In this document: one piece after another, positions 44,816 through 52,992 of the stretch
Numbering within the stretch: position 1 is the first letter of the stretch
How the letters are laid out: each line of letters begins with the position of its first letter
NCBI GenBank assembly: GCA_947494445.1
Contig: CANLVD010000001.1
Span: 682,001 to 746,000, forward strand
Source of the DNA: an uncultured Paracoccaceae bacterium
GTDB lineage: Bacteria > Pseudomonadota > Alphaproteobacteria > Rhodobacterales > Rhodobacteraceae
DNA: 64,000 nucleotides
Reading direction: 5' to 3'
Notes under the pieces: generated by a model
What the model saw: only the letters and a program-made list of their open reading frames with translations
Databases searched by the model: none
Told to the model about the DNA's origin: nothing
Program-made: the position numbers and the translations under genes

Positions 44816-47753
44816 GCAACCGCTCCCCTTCCGGATCGATGAAATGGGCCGAGACGATCTCGACATCCGTGTCCTTGCCGCGCAGCGGGTCATAGGCGCG
44901 GATCACCTCGCCCATGCGGTCTGTGCCGCTTTTGACAAAACCCAGCCCGACGGAATGACCAAGCGACGGTGAATAAGCAACGGATGTCATCCAGCCCTGA
45001 TCGGTTTCCATCGACGGCGTATCACCTTTGGTGATGAAATGCGCACCCGCATTGAGCAGGACCGAGCGGTCGACCGGGCGCAGACCAACCAGGCGCAGAT
45101 CGCCCTCTTCGTTCAGGCCCGGCCGCTCGGAAAGTTTCGAGCCGATGCTGTCCTTGGCCTTTGACACCATCCGCCCCATGCCCAGCATGGCCGCCGTTGT
45201 CTGGCCGTTCAACTCGTTGCCTGCGGCGTGGCCCTTTTCGATGCGCATGACACCCAGCGCCTCGGTTCCGTAGGGAGTGGCATCGAACTCCTTGCCAGCC
45301 TCCATCAGCACGCCCATCAAGGCATTGCCGTACCGCGCAGGTACGGCGATCTCATAGGCCAGTTCGCCGGAGAAAGAGATGCGGAAAAGCCGCGCCGGGA
45401 TGCCACCACAGATCGTGATTTCTCCGCAGGCCATGAAGGGAAACGCCTCGTTCGAGATGTCATGCCCTTCATCGACCACGTTCTGCAACAACTTGCGGGC
45501 GTTGGGTCCTGCTACGGCAAACTGCGCCCAGCCATCGGTGGTTGAGATCAGATGCACATCCATATCCGGCCACAGGCACTGTCGCGCGAATTCCATGTTG
45601 CGGAAAACCGTCACGGCATTGGCTGTGGTGGTTGTCATCACGAAGTGGTTCTCGGACATCCGCGCCGTTGTGCCATCGTCATAGGCCAGCCCATCCTCGC
45701 GCAGCATAAGCCCGTAGCGGACTTTGCCCAAGGCAAGCTTGGCAAAACCGTTGCAATAGATCTTGTTGAGAAAGGCAGCGGCGTCGCGCCCCTGAATGTC
45801 AATCTTGCCCAGTGTAGTCACGTCACAAATGCCGACCGAATTGCGGGTCATCGTGACCTCGCGATCCACGCTGTCGCGCCAGCCTTTCTCGCCCGGGCGG
45901 GCGAACCACTGGGCACGCAGCCACATGCCGGTCTCGATGAAAGTCGCACCATTGGACTTGGCCCAGTCATGCGATGGCGTCAGGCGGAAAGGTTTGAAGT
46001 CCTGTCCGCGTGAGCGGCCCGCGAAAGCCCCAAGGGGCACCGGCGTGTAGGGTGGGCGGAAGATCGTTGTGCCCGTCTCGGGGATGGTCTTGCCCGAGGC
46101 CTCGGCCAGTATCGCCAGCCCCAGCACATTGGCCGTCTTGCCCTGATCGGTGGCCATGCCAAGGGTGGTGTAGCGTTTCAGGTGTTCGACCGAGCGGAAG
46201 CCTTCAGTGTGTGACTGCTTGATGTCCTTGGTGGTCACATCGTTTTGCAGATCAACCCATGCCCGCGCCTTCGAGCCACCCATATGCCAGAAGGCGGTGA
46301 TGTCGCTTGCTTCATCCTCGGCCTTGGCTGCAGCTTTGCGCGAGGCCGTGAAGCCAAGATCGCGAATGGTCTCATTGGCGACATCACGTCCCTCAGTCAG
46401 GCACGCGCCCATGGTCATGGTCCCATTTGCAGAGCCCGCAACACGCATGCCCGGTGGCAGATCGCTGCCCGGCACGAAGGCCGCGATGTCCTCGCTCCAT
46501 GTGGGACGACCGCGCTGGTGGCAGGTCAGATGCACATTGGGCGACCAGCCGCCTGCAACGGCCAGACAATCGGTCTCGATCTTGATGCCGCTTTGCAGTG
46601 TCGCCCAACTGATACCGTTGTGGCCCTTGGTGTCGATCAAGCCGGAGCCGGTCTCGACGCGCACGCCATCCAGCGTTCGGGTGATGCCCGTGCGGGTGTC
46701 GATCAGGGCGGCAACCTTCACGCCCTTGGCCAACAGATCGGTTGCTGTACGCCAGCCGTCGTCATTGTTGGTCATCACGGTCACGCGCTTGCCCGGGGCC
46801 ACGCCGTAGCGGTTGGCATAAGCCCGCACGGCACCTGCCAGCATCACACCGGGGCGGTCGTTGTTGCCAAAGGCGATTGAGCGCTCAGTTGCACCGGCAC
46901 ACAGCACAGCGCGTTTGGAATAGACCCGCCAAAGCACCTGACGCGGCTTGTTGCCGGAGGTCGGCAGATGATCGGTCATCCGCTCCAGAGCGCCATAGAC
47001 GCCATGGTCAAATGCGCCATAGACCGTGGTCCGTGTCATCAGGCGCACATTGTCCATGGAAGACAATTCGGCAAGCGCCTCGGCCGCCCAGTCGACGCCG
47101 GGCATACCATCCACTTCGAGCGTTTCGGCCAGAAGCCGTCCACCCATACGGAAATCCTCATCGGCAAGGATCACGCGGGCCCCGGACCGGCCGGCGGCCA
47201 GAGCGGCAGACAGACCAGCAGGCCCTGCGCCGATCACCAGCACATCGCAATGCAGGAAACCGTGGTCATACCGGTCCACGTCGCCCTTCATCGACAACTT
47301 CCCCAGACCGGCAGAGTTGCGGATCACAGGCTCGTAGATCTTTTCCCAGAACGCCTTTGGCCACATGAAGGTCTTGTAATAGAAGCCCGCCGACAGGAAT
47401 GGCGACAGCAGATCGTTGACGCCCATGAAATCAAACGCAAGCGGGCCGCGATGGTTCTGCGATGTGGCGGAAAGCTGGTCATAAAGCTCGACCACTGTCG
47501 CCCGTGTGTTTGGCTCCTGTGCTGCACCTGTGCGCAGTTGCACCAGCGCATTTGGCTCCTCCGATCCACAGGAAAAGATACCGCGCGGACGGTGATACTT
47601 GAACGACCGGCCGACCAGCCGCTGCCCGTTGGCCAGAAGGGCAGAGGCAAGCGTATCGCCCGGATGTCCGGTCATGGTCTTGCCGTTGAAGCGGAAGCTG
47701 AGCGCGCGGTCGCGGTCGATCAAGCCACCATCAATGCGGTTAGACTGGGTCAT
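44808..47753 (-). CDS. soxA: Sarcosine oxidase alpha subunit
   Basis: The large subunit (981 residues) that binds NAD and folate in heterotetrameric sarcosine oxidase, which turns sarcosine, O2 and tetrahydrofolate into glycine, H2O2 and methylene-THF. Layout: N-terminal ferredoxin-like domain with FNGKTMTGHPGDTLASALLANG near residue 22, dinucleotide site VLVIGAGPAGLSAALAAGRSG near residue 170, and C-terminal GcvT-like folate domain from about residue 600 (GICDVTTLGKIDIQGRDAAAFLN, RIEKGHAAGNELNG). The length is normal. It overlaps soxD at the start and soxG at the end. Confidence 0.95.
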   Translation of the reverse strand: MTQSNRIDGGLIDRDRALSFRFNGKTMTGHPGDTLASALLANGQRLVGRSFKYHRPRGIFSCGSEEPNALVQLRTGAAQEPNTRATVVELYDQLSATSQNHRGPLAFDFMGVNDLLSPFLSAGFYYKTFMWPKAFWEKIYEPVIRNSAGLGKLSMKGDVDRYDHGFLHCDVLVIGAGPAGLSAALAAGRSGARVILADEDFRMGGRLLAETLEVDGMPGVDWAAEALAELSSMDNVRLMTRTTVYGAFDHGVYGALERMTDHLPTSGNKPRQVLWRVYSKRAVLCAGATERSIAFGNNDRPGVMLAGAVRAYANRYGVAPGKRVTVMTNNDDGWRTATDLLAKGVKVAALIDTRTGITRTLDGVRVETGSGLIDTKGHNGISWATLQSGIKIETDCLAVAGGWSPNVHLTCHQRGRPTWSEDIAAFVPGSDLPPGMRVAGSANGTMTMGACLTEGRDVANETIRDLGFTASRKAAAKAEDEASDITAFWHMGGSKARAWVDLQNDVTTKDIKQSHTEGFRSVEHLKRYTTLGMATDQGKTANVLGLAILAEASGKTIPETGTTIFRPPYTPVPLGAFAGRSRGQDFKPFRLTPSHDWAKSNGATFIETGMWLRAQWFARPGEKGWRDSVDREVTMTRNSVGICDVTTLGKIDIQGRDAAAFLNKIYCNGFAKLALGKVRYGLMLREDGLAYDDGTTARMSENHFVMTTTTANAVTVFRNMEFARQCLWPDMDVHLISTTDGWAQFAVAGPNARKLLQNVVDEGHDISNEAFPFMACGEITICGGIPARLFRISFSGELAYEIAVPARYGNALMGVLMEAGKEFDATPYGTEALGVMRIEKGHAAGNELNGQTTAAMLGMGRMVSKAKDSIGSKLSERPGLNEEGDLRLVGLRPVDRSVLLNAGAHFITKGDTPSMETDQGWMTSVAYSPSLGHSVGLGFVKSGTDRMGEVIRAYDPLRGKDTDVEIVSAHFIDPEGERLRA

Positions 47754-48037
47754 GCGGACCTCCCTGCGGCGCGGGCCACATCGCGGGCCAGTTCAACCTT
47801 CGTTACCTCATGGGTGAGCGTGTTGCGGGTAACGACCAGCCAGGACCGGTCTCCCTGCTCGTGATACCAAAGCTCGCGGTGTTCCCCTGCGGGATTGTCG
47901 CGCAGATAGGCATATTCATAGAATTGCTGTGCCGCGTCATCGGCCTGCCAGTCTGGCCGGTTGATCAGGTTGGCATCGCCCTTGACGACGAACTCTGCGG
48001 CGTCGCGCGGGCCAAGGAGGGGGTGATTGATGATCAT
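47750..48037 (-). CDS. soxD: Sarcosine oxidase delta subunit lacking the zinc-site cysteines
   Basis: A 95-residue SoxD-family protein: IINHPLLGPRDAAEFVVKGDA, AYLRDNPAGEHRELWYHEQGDRSW, TRNTLTHEV. In characterised SoxD a Zn ion is held by a CPxCG pair near the start and by His/Cys in a WxHxxGC segment. Here the first pair reads H-P-L-L-G and the last Cys is Asp, while the His of WYH remains. The zinc site therefore appears lost in an otherwise well-aligned protein. ATG 48037 overlaps the upstream stop (ATGA). Confidence 0.85.
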   Translation of the reverse strand: MIINHPLLGPRDAAEFVVKGDANLINRPDWQADDAAQQFYEYAYLRDNPAGEHRELWYHEQGDRSWLVVTRNTLTHEVTKVELARDVARAAGRSA

Positions 48038-48516
48038 GATGGAGCCTTTGAAAGCGCTTCGGCCTGATTGGTCTTGATGATGCCCATCCACTGGGCGCGC
48101 AGCTCCTCTTCGGAACTGCCGATGTCATAGGCCGGTGTGATGAGCGGTTTGACTGATTGCACATCGACAAAGACGATGCCCCGAAACTTTGCGCAAAGTT
48201 CCTCGCCCCAAATCGTGCGAAACCCTTCGATCTGGGCTGCAAATTCATCGGTGTCGCGAGGTGCATGACGCGCAGTCCCGCGGATCCGGATACCTCTGCG
48301 TGACAGCACGTCGACAAAGTTGATTTCGACATCGGCACGGGTCGCGATGTTGCTGATCGTGCCCGGTGAGCGGATGTCGCCAAAGGCAATCGTGGTCTCG
48401 TTGATCACCCGGAAAGTGCCCTTGGGCGAAAGGTTGGGAAAACCGGTGGGGTCGGCGCTGGCGACAAAGCCAAGACGCCAGCGTTCGATGATGTCTATGG
48501 ACGGTTCTGTCAGCAT
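48034..48516 (-). CDS. Pyridoxamine 5'-phosphate oxidase-like FMN-binding split-barrel protein
   Basis: A 160-residue PNPOx-family protein: LGFVASADPTGFPNLSPKGTFRVIN near residue 15, AFGDIRSPGTISNIATRADVEINFVD near residue 42 and a GIRIRGTARH strand. The fold binds FMN or related flavins. It sits between soxB and soxD, 1 bp after soxB and overlapping soxD (ATGA), a place where the usual soxBDAG order has no gene. It may help flavin handling of this oxidase or act on the product. That is inference from position. Confidence 0.82.
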   Translation of the reverse strand: MLTEPSIDIIERWRLGFVASADPTGFPNLSPKGTFRVINETTIAFGDIRSPGTISNIATRADVEINFVDVLSRRGIRIRGTARHAPRDTDEFAAQIEGFRTIWGEELCAKFRGIVFVDVQSVKPLITPAYDIGSSEEELRAQWMGIIKTNQAEALSKAPS

Positions 48517-48517
48517 G

Positions 48518-49768
48518 TCAGTGCAGGTTCGGCTGGGCGCCCTGGCCCTTTTCGTCAATGGCATGACCGGTCATGAAGCGGTCCAGACGGAAGGCGGTGG
48601 CGGTCTCGTGCGGACGGTCGGTAGACAACAGATGAGCGTAGCAATAGCCCGAAGCAGGCGTTGCCTTGAACCCGCCATAGCACCAGCCACCGTTGAAATA
48701 GAGCCCGTCGATGTGGGTCTTGTCGATGAAGGGCGAGCCGTCCATCGACATGTCCATGATGCCGCCCCACATACGCAAAAGCCGGGCACGCCCGATCATT
48801 GGCATGACCGCCATGCCGCCCTCGCAGACATCCTCGACCACGGGCAGATTGCCGCGCTGGGCATAGGTGTTGTAGGCGTCGATGTCCCCCCCGAAGACCA
48901 GCCCGCCCTTGTCGGACTGGCTGACGTAGAAATGGCCCGCGCCAAAGGTGATGACACCTGGCAGGACAGGTTTCAGACCTTCGGTCACGAAGGCCTGCAG
49001 AACGCAGCTTTCGATCGGCAGGCGCATGCCCGCCTGAGCCATCACCCGGCTGGAGGAGCCCGCAACACATACGGCAACCTTCTTGGCCTTGATTGCCCCG
49101 CGAGAGGTCTGGACGCCGGTGCAAACCCCGTCCTGGATGTCAAATCCGGTCACTTCGCAGTTCTGGATGATGTCCACGCCACGCTCATCCGCGCCGCGCG
49201 CATAGCCCCAGGCGACCGCATCATGGCGCACCGTGCCGCCGCGTGGCTGCCAGAGGCCGCCGCGGATCGGGAAGCGGGCGTTCTTGAAGTCAAGGAAGGG
49301 GCACATCTCGCGGATACCCTTTTCGTCAAGAAGAACCGCGTCTGCACCTGACAGATGCATGCCGTTGCCACGCCGAACGAAGGCGTCTCGCTGGGGGTCG
49401 TTGTGGATCAGATTAAGGATGCCACGCTGACTGACCATGGCATTGTAGTTGAAATCCTGTTCCAGATCTTCCCACATTTTCAGGGACTTCTCATAAAACG
49501 GCTGGTTCCCCTTGAGCAGATAATTGGAGCGGATGATGGTCGTATTGCGACCGATATTGCCCGAACCGATCCAGCCTTTCTCCAGCACGGCAACGCGTTT
49601 TTCGCCAAATTCCTTGGCCAGATAGTAAGCCGTTGCAAGCCCGTGCCCTCCGCCACCGACGATGATGATGTCATAGTCAGGCTTGGGATCGGGCTCCCGC
49701 CAGACAGGCTTCCAGCCCTTGTTGCCGGTCAGGCCTTCCATCAGAACTTTGAAGCCGGAATAGCGCAT
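48518..49768 (-). CDS. soxB: Sarcosine oxidase beta subunit
   Basis: The catalytic flavin subunit, 416 residues, DAO family. FAD site DYDIIIVGGGGHGLATAYYLAKEFG near residue 31, then GSGNIGRNTTIIRSNYL. GGTVRHDAVAWGYARGADERG near residue 175 holds the His that in characterised enzymes carries covalent FMN (recalled). The C-terminal WGGIMDMSMDGSPFIDKTHIDGLYFNGGWCYGGFKATP is the SoxB signature. ATG 49768 is the family start; upstream in-frame sequence is non-homologous. First gene of the operon, divergent from the GlxA-type regulator. Confidence 0.95.
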   Translation of the reverse strand: MRYSGFKVLMEGLTGNKGWKPVWREPDPKPDYDIIIVGGGGHGLATAYYLAKEFGEKRVAVLEKGWIGSGNIGRNTTIIRSNYLLKGNQPFYEKSLKMWEDLEQDFNYNAMVSQRGILNLIHNDPQRDAFVRRGNGMHLSGADAVLLDEKGIREMCPFLDFKNARFPIRGGLWQPRGGTVRHDAVAWGYARGADERGVDIIQNCEVTGFDIQDGVCTGVQTSRGAIKAKKVAVCVAGSSSRVMAQAGMRLPIESCVLQAFVTEGLKPVLPGVITFGAGHFYVSQSDKGGLVFGGDIDAYNTYAQRGNLPVVEDVCEGGMAVMPMIGRARLLRMWGGIMDMSMDGSPFIDKTHIDGLYFNGGWCYGGFKATPASGYCYAHLLSTDRPHETATAFRLDRFMTGHAIDEKGQGAQPNLH

Positions 49769-49859
49769 GGCCGGTGATCCCTGTGGTGTGATTGCACTTT
49801 CAGTATGGCGGGATTGGGTGCATCTGGACTTTTCCAAAACAGACATATAAAGGCGTTTT

Positions 49860-50825
49860 ATGGACGTTTTGCAGAATCCCCGCCGGGTTGGCTTTCTGCC
49901 CATAGACGGGTTTGCGCTGATGTCGCTGGCAAGTGTTGCCGAGCCTCTGAGAGCGGCCAATCTGCTGAGCGGCAAGGCTCTCTATGATCTGGTGACATTT
50001 GCCGCTGATGATCTTCAGGCAACCTCTTCGGGCATGGCTGTAGTGCCTGCGACGGCAGCTCTGACTGATGCCGGACCGTTGGACATGCTCTTCGTGATTG
50101 CGGGCGGTGATCCGGCCTCGTATCAGGATCGTTCCGTGTTCGACTGGCTGGGGCGGCAGGCGCGCCGAGGCGTACAGATCTGCGGAATATCTGGCGGCCC
50201 CGTGATCCTTGCCCGCGCAGGACTGATGGCCGGGCGGCGTATGACGGTGCACTGGGAGCATGCCGAGGCGCTGGCTGAAGTGTCCCCTGACCTGCTGATC
50301 GAGAGGTCGCTTTATGTGATGGACCGGGACCGGGTGACCTGCGCGGGGGGGACTGCGCCGATGGATTTGATGCATGCGCTGATCTCGGACCATCACGGCC
50401 CGGTGCTCGCACGGCGGGTGAGTGACTGGTTTCTCTACACCGATATCCGCCCTGCCGGTGACCCGCAGCGCAGTGGTCTTGTGGCGCGTGTCGGCAGCAC
50501 CTCACGGCCTGTTCTGGACGCGGTGGCGGCAATGGAAAGCCATGTGGCCGATCCGCTGGATCTGGGGCAATTGGCGGAAATTGCGGGCGTGACGGAGCGG
50601 CATCTGAACCGGATGTTTGCCCGCGAGACGGGTAAAAGTACGATGATTTATTACCGCGATCTGCGGTTGGGCAAGGCTGCTGACCTGATGCGCAACTCCC
50701 CGCTTTTGTTGACAGAAATCGCACTGGCCACCGGGTTTGGCTCGTCCGCACATCTATCCAGGAGCTTTCGCGCGCTCCACGGTCATCCGCCTTCGGACTT
50801 GCGCAGGTCTCGGACCCGGGGCTAG
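49860..50825 (+). CDS. GlxA/GbdR-type AraC family transcriptional regulator
   Basis: A 321-residue regulator with an N-terminal DJ-1/PfpI-like (glutamine-amidotransferase-like) domain (VGFLPIDGFALMSLASVAEPLRAAN, CGISGGPVILARAGLM near residue 118) and a C-terminal AraC double helix-turn-helix (LDLGQLAEIAGVTERHLNRMFARETGKS near residue 230, IALATGFGSSAHLSRSFRALHG near residue 285). The relative GbdR controls glycine betaine and sarcosine catabolism. Its divergent position, 91 bp from soxB, makes it the probable activator of the sox operon. Confidence 0.9.
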   Translation: MDVLQNPRRVGFLPIDGFALMSLASVAEPLRAANLLSGKALYDLVTFAADDLQATSSGMAVVPATAALTDAGPLDMLFVIAGGDPASYQDRSVFDWLGRQARRGVQICGISGGPVILARAGLMAGRRMTVHWEHAEALAEVSPDLLIERSLYVMDRDRVTCAGGTAPMDLMHALISDHHGPVLARRVSDWFLYTDIRPAGDPQRSGLVARVGSTSRPVLDAVAAMESHVADPLDLGQLAEIAGVTERHLNRMFARETGKSTMIYYRDLRLGKAADLMRNSPLLLTEIALATGFGSSAHLSRSFRALHGHPPSDLRRSRTRG

Positions 50826-50851
50826 GGTCCGGCCAAGCGAAGGAGACGTCG

Positions 50852-51571
50852 ATGCACATACTGGTCTTGCAACATGCGTCCGTGGAACACCCCGGGATTT
50901 TCCGGGAGTTTCTGCGTGAGGACGGGCATTCCTGGGACACGGTGGAACTGGATGCGGGCGAGGCGTTGCCCCCCTTGGAGGGGTATGACGCGCTTTGGGT
51001 TCTGGGCGGGCCGATGGATGTTTGGCAGGAAGAGGCGCATCCCTGGCTGGTGGATGAAAAAGCATATATAAAACAAGCGGTTGCCGAGAAGGGCCTGCCA
51101 TTTCTGGGCCTCTGCCTTGGGCACCAGCTGCTGGCGGAAGCGCTGGGGGGCGAAGTCGAGCCGTCCAAAACGCCCGAGATCGGCGTGATGGATGTGCAAC
51201 TGACCGAGACCGGTGCCACAGGCGTGTTCCTTGACGGCGCGCCGGAAATTTTCAAGGCATTGCAATGGCATAGCGCCGAGATTACGCGACTGCCTGAGGG
51301 GGCGGAAGTGCTGGCAACCTCACCTGATTGTGCGGTGCAGGCGATGAAATGGGGAACGCGTGCCTATTCCCTGCAATTCCACGTCGAGATCGAGGAAAAC
51401 ACGGTTTCGGACTGGGCAAAAATCCCCGAATATGCCGGATCGCTGGAAAAAGCGCTGGGGGCAGACGGAGCCGCGGTTCTGGACGCGGATGCATTGAAAA
51501 ATATGAAGGATTTCAATGCACTGGCCGAACGGATCTACATCAACTGGCTGCAAACCTCGGCGCAAACCTGA
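50852..51571 (+). CDS. Type 1 glutamine amidotransferase
   Basis: A class I glutamine amidotransferase domain protein of 239 residues. The nucleophile Cys is in LPFLGLCLGHQLLAEALGG near residue 88, and the His/Glu pair in AYSLQFHVEIEENT near residue 170. The first segment WVLGGPMDVWQEEAHPWL is the conserved oxyanion loop. No synthetase partner is attached or adjacent. Similar stand-alone proteins can be gamma-glutamyl hydrolases. Placement after the regulator suggests, but does not prove, a link to the sox locus. Confidence 0.87.
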   Translation: MHILVLQHASVEHPGIFREFLREDGHSWDTVELDAGEALPPLEGYDALWVLGGPMDVWQEEAHPWLVDEKAYIKQAVAEKGLPFLGLCLGHQLLAEALGGEVEPSKTPEIGVMDVQLTETGATGVFLDGAPEIFKALQWHSAEITRLPEGAEVLATSPDCAVQAMKWGTRAYSLQFHVEIEENTVSDWAKIPEYAGSLEKALGADGAAVLDADALKNMKDFNALAERIYINWLQTSAQT

Positions 51572-51581
51572 AAAGAGTTCT

Positions 51582-51613
51582 TTCATAACTCTTCCATAAC
51601 TTTTTCATAGCTC
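51582..51613 (+). repeat. Three iterated TTCATAACTC-like units
   Basis: TTCATAACTC, TTCCATAACTT and TTCATAGCTC follow each other with a period of about 11 bases, one helical turn, in the 123-bp gap before the BrnA-like gene. They could be operator iterons for that antitoxin or part of a promoter. Confidence 0.4.
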
Positions 51614-51694
51614 TTCGGCGCACGCTGCATTTAGCGCAAATTAACCGCGAATTGAGAGGATCCGGGCCGGACATTCTGGCAAGGCACCCCCCTA

Positions 51695-52027
51695 ATGGAC
51701 AATCGCAAACGCACCAAGACCGAAGAGCAGAAACTGACCGAACTTCTGATCATCAACATGGAGACGCAACGGGCTCTCGACGGGATCAATCTGTTTCGGG
51801 ACATGATCCCCAAAGACTGGCACGAGATGGAAACCGTGGCCCCGGTCAGCCCGGTCAAGGAGCAGATCACCCTGCGGCTGGATCGCGACGTGATCAAATG
51901 GTACCGGGCGCTGGGCCGGGGATATCAGGCCCGGATCAACGCGCTCCTGCGGTCCTTCATGCTGGCCCGACAGACCAAATGGATCGAGGAAGCGAAGGAT
52001 TTCGACTGGAAAGGGCAGGAGATTTGA
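51695..52027 (+). CDS. BrnA-like antitoxin family protein (no adjacent BrnT)
   Basis: A 110-residue protein whose C-terminal half, KEQITLRLDRDVIKWYRALG and RGYQARINALLRSFM, is the ribbon-helix-helix-like domain of BrnA antitoxins. The N-terminal half is a charged helix. Classical brnT-brnA pairs place a toxin of about 90 residues upstream, but here that place is taken by the glutamine amidotransferase and a 123-bp gap, so the antitoxin looks solitary. It may act as an ordinary repressor. Confidence 0.78.
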   Translation: MDNRKRTKTEEQKLTELLIINMETQRALDGINLFRDMIPKDWHEMETVAPVSPVKEQITLRLDRDVIKWYRALGRGYQARINALLRSFMLARQTKWIEEAKDFDWKGQEI

Positions 52028-52344
52028 GGGGGGAGAGCCAGCAGCGATGGTGCAGAACCGTTCCTTCACTGCCTTGGTGCGCAAGAGGTGGCCGACATGC
52101 CTTTGGTGTGATGGACGGGTCGGGGTATTTTGTTTGGATTGGAGTGTGTAATTTGTTTTGAGCTGCAGATGAAGTTGCGCTTATCAGAGGGTAGCCCCTG
52201 ACGCCTCATGTGGGGGTGAAGCCCCCTCCCGTCGCACCTAAAGGTGCGCCAGTATAGTCAACATGCCTTTGGCATGATGGGAGGGTCGGGGGCTGCCCGG
52301 CGATGCCGGGCAAAAGTGATGAAAAAACTGGGATAGAGAGCACT
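52028..52344. other. Non-coding 317-bp stretch with a row of small hairpins
   Basis: No convincing gene. A 31-bp segment at 52095-52125 recurs at 52261-52291 with four mismatches. Perfect small stems occur at 52212-52226 (GGGGG/CCCCC), 52233-52248 (CGCACC/GGTGCG), 52262-52276 (CATGCC/GGCATG) and 52295-52311 (GCCCGGC/GCCGGGC). The run could be a processed RNA, a multi-hairpin terminator or a repeat family. Confidence 0.6.
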
Positions 52345-52926
52345 ATGGATAGCTGGATTGAGGTTAACCAGTCAATTTCGTTGGAAAAAGGACATGCATT
52401 GGCTGTTATTGTAACGAACTGGGGGGGAGCTGACTATTGGAGTTGGGAGATTCTAGGCCAAGTCTCGCAAATTGGAACACAGCGTGCCAGGGTGTTGAGT
52501 TTAGGCATGAACTTTGACCAACGTTGGCGAAAAATAAAGTACTTCACACAACTAAATTTCAAAGAAAATGGGTTGGTTGAAGAAGTAGCATATGCAAGTA
52601 AACTTTTTAAAATTTGCCAGCAAAATAGAAACGCCGTTTGCCACGTAATGTTTGTTGGAGGCCAAAACGAAGAACGAGATGGCCTCGAGATGAGAACAAC
52701 GATTGGTAACTACACGCATGGTCAGAAATTCAACCAAAAGCTTGAAGATTACCGACGTGTTGCCGATGAAATTCGTATTTTGAACACGTATTTAGAGCAG
52801 CTCTGTCAATGTATTGAGGTCTGTGCCAATACCAGCGAGATAGACTTCCCTAAGAGACCGGATATCCCCAAAGCGTTGTTGCATGGGGAAGTTATCGACT
52901 ACCTGAACATTACCATTGGTAACTGA
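52345..52926 (+). CDS. Hypothetical protein, AT-rich orphan gene
   Basis: A 193-residue soluble protein I do not recognise. Base composition is clearly more AT-rich than all flanking genes, with codons such as AAA, ATT and TTA that are rare elsewhere in the window, so recent transfer is likely. Sequence features: a Trp-rich N-terminal part (TNWGGADYWSWEILGQ), a central KLFKICQQNRNAVCHVMFVGG strand and a helical end with CQCIEVCANTSE. ATG 52345 with GAGAG upstream is preferred to 52303, which would start inside the last hairpin. In this setting it could be a defence or toxin-related gene, which is inference only. Confidence 0.6.
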   Translation: MDSWIEVNQSISLEKGHALAVIVTNWGGADYWSWEILGQVSQIGTQRARVLSLGMNFDQRWRKIKYFTQLNFKENGLVEEVAYASKLFKICQQNRNAVCHVMFVGGQNEERDGLEMRTTIGNYTHGQKFNQKLEDYRRVADEIRILNTYLEQLCQCIEVCANTSEIDFPKRPDIPKALLHGEVIDYLNITIGN

Positions 52927-52992
52927 ATTTACCTTTCAGCATCTACAGCAATGCACTTTCAGACTGCAAAGTTTCCATTTTTAAACGACAAA

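Noticed and set aside
51694-52161. A plus-strand frame overlapping the BrnA-like gene
   Set aside because: The BrnA-like frame has a clear family match; this one is a shadow extending into the hairpin region.
52200-52311. CRISPR-like array
   Set aside because: The hairpins differ from one another and have no regular repeat-spacer period; no cas genes are in the window.
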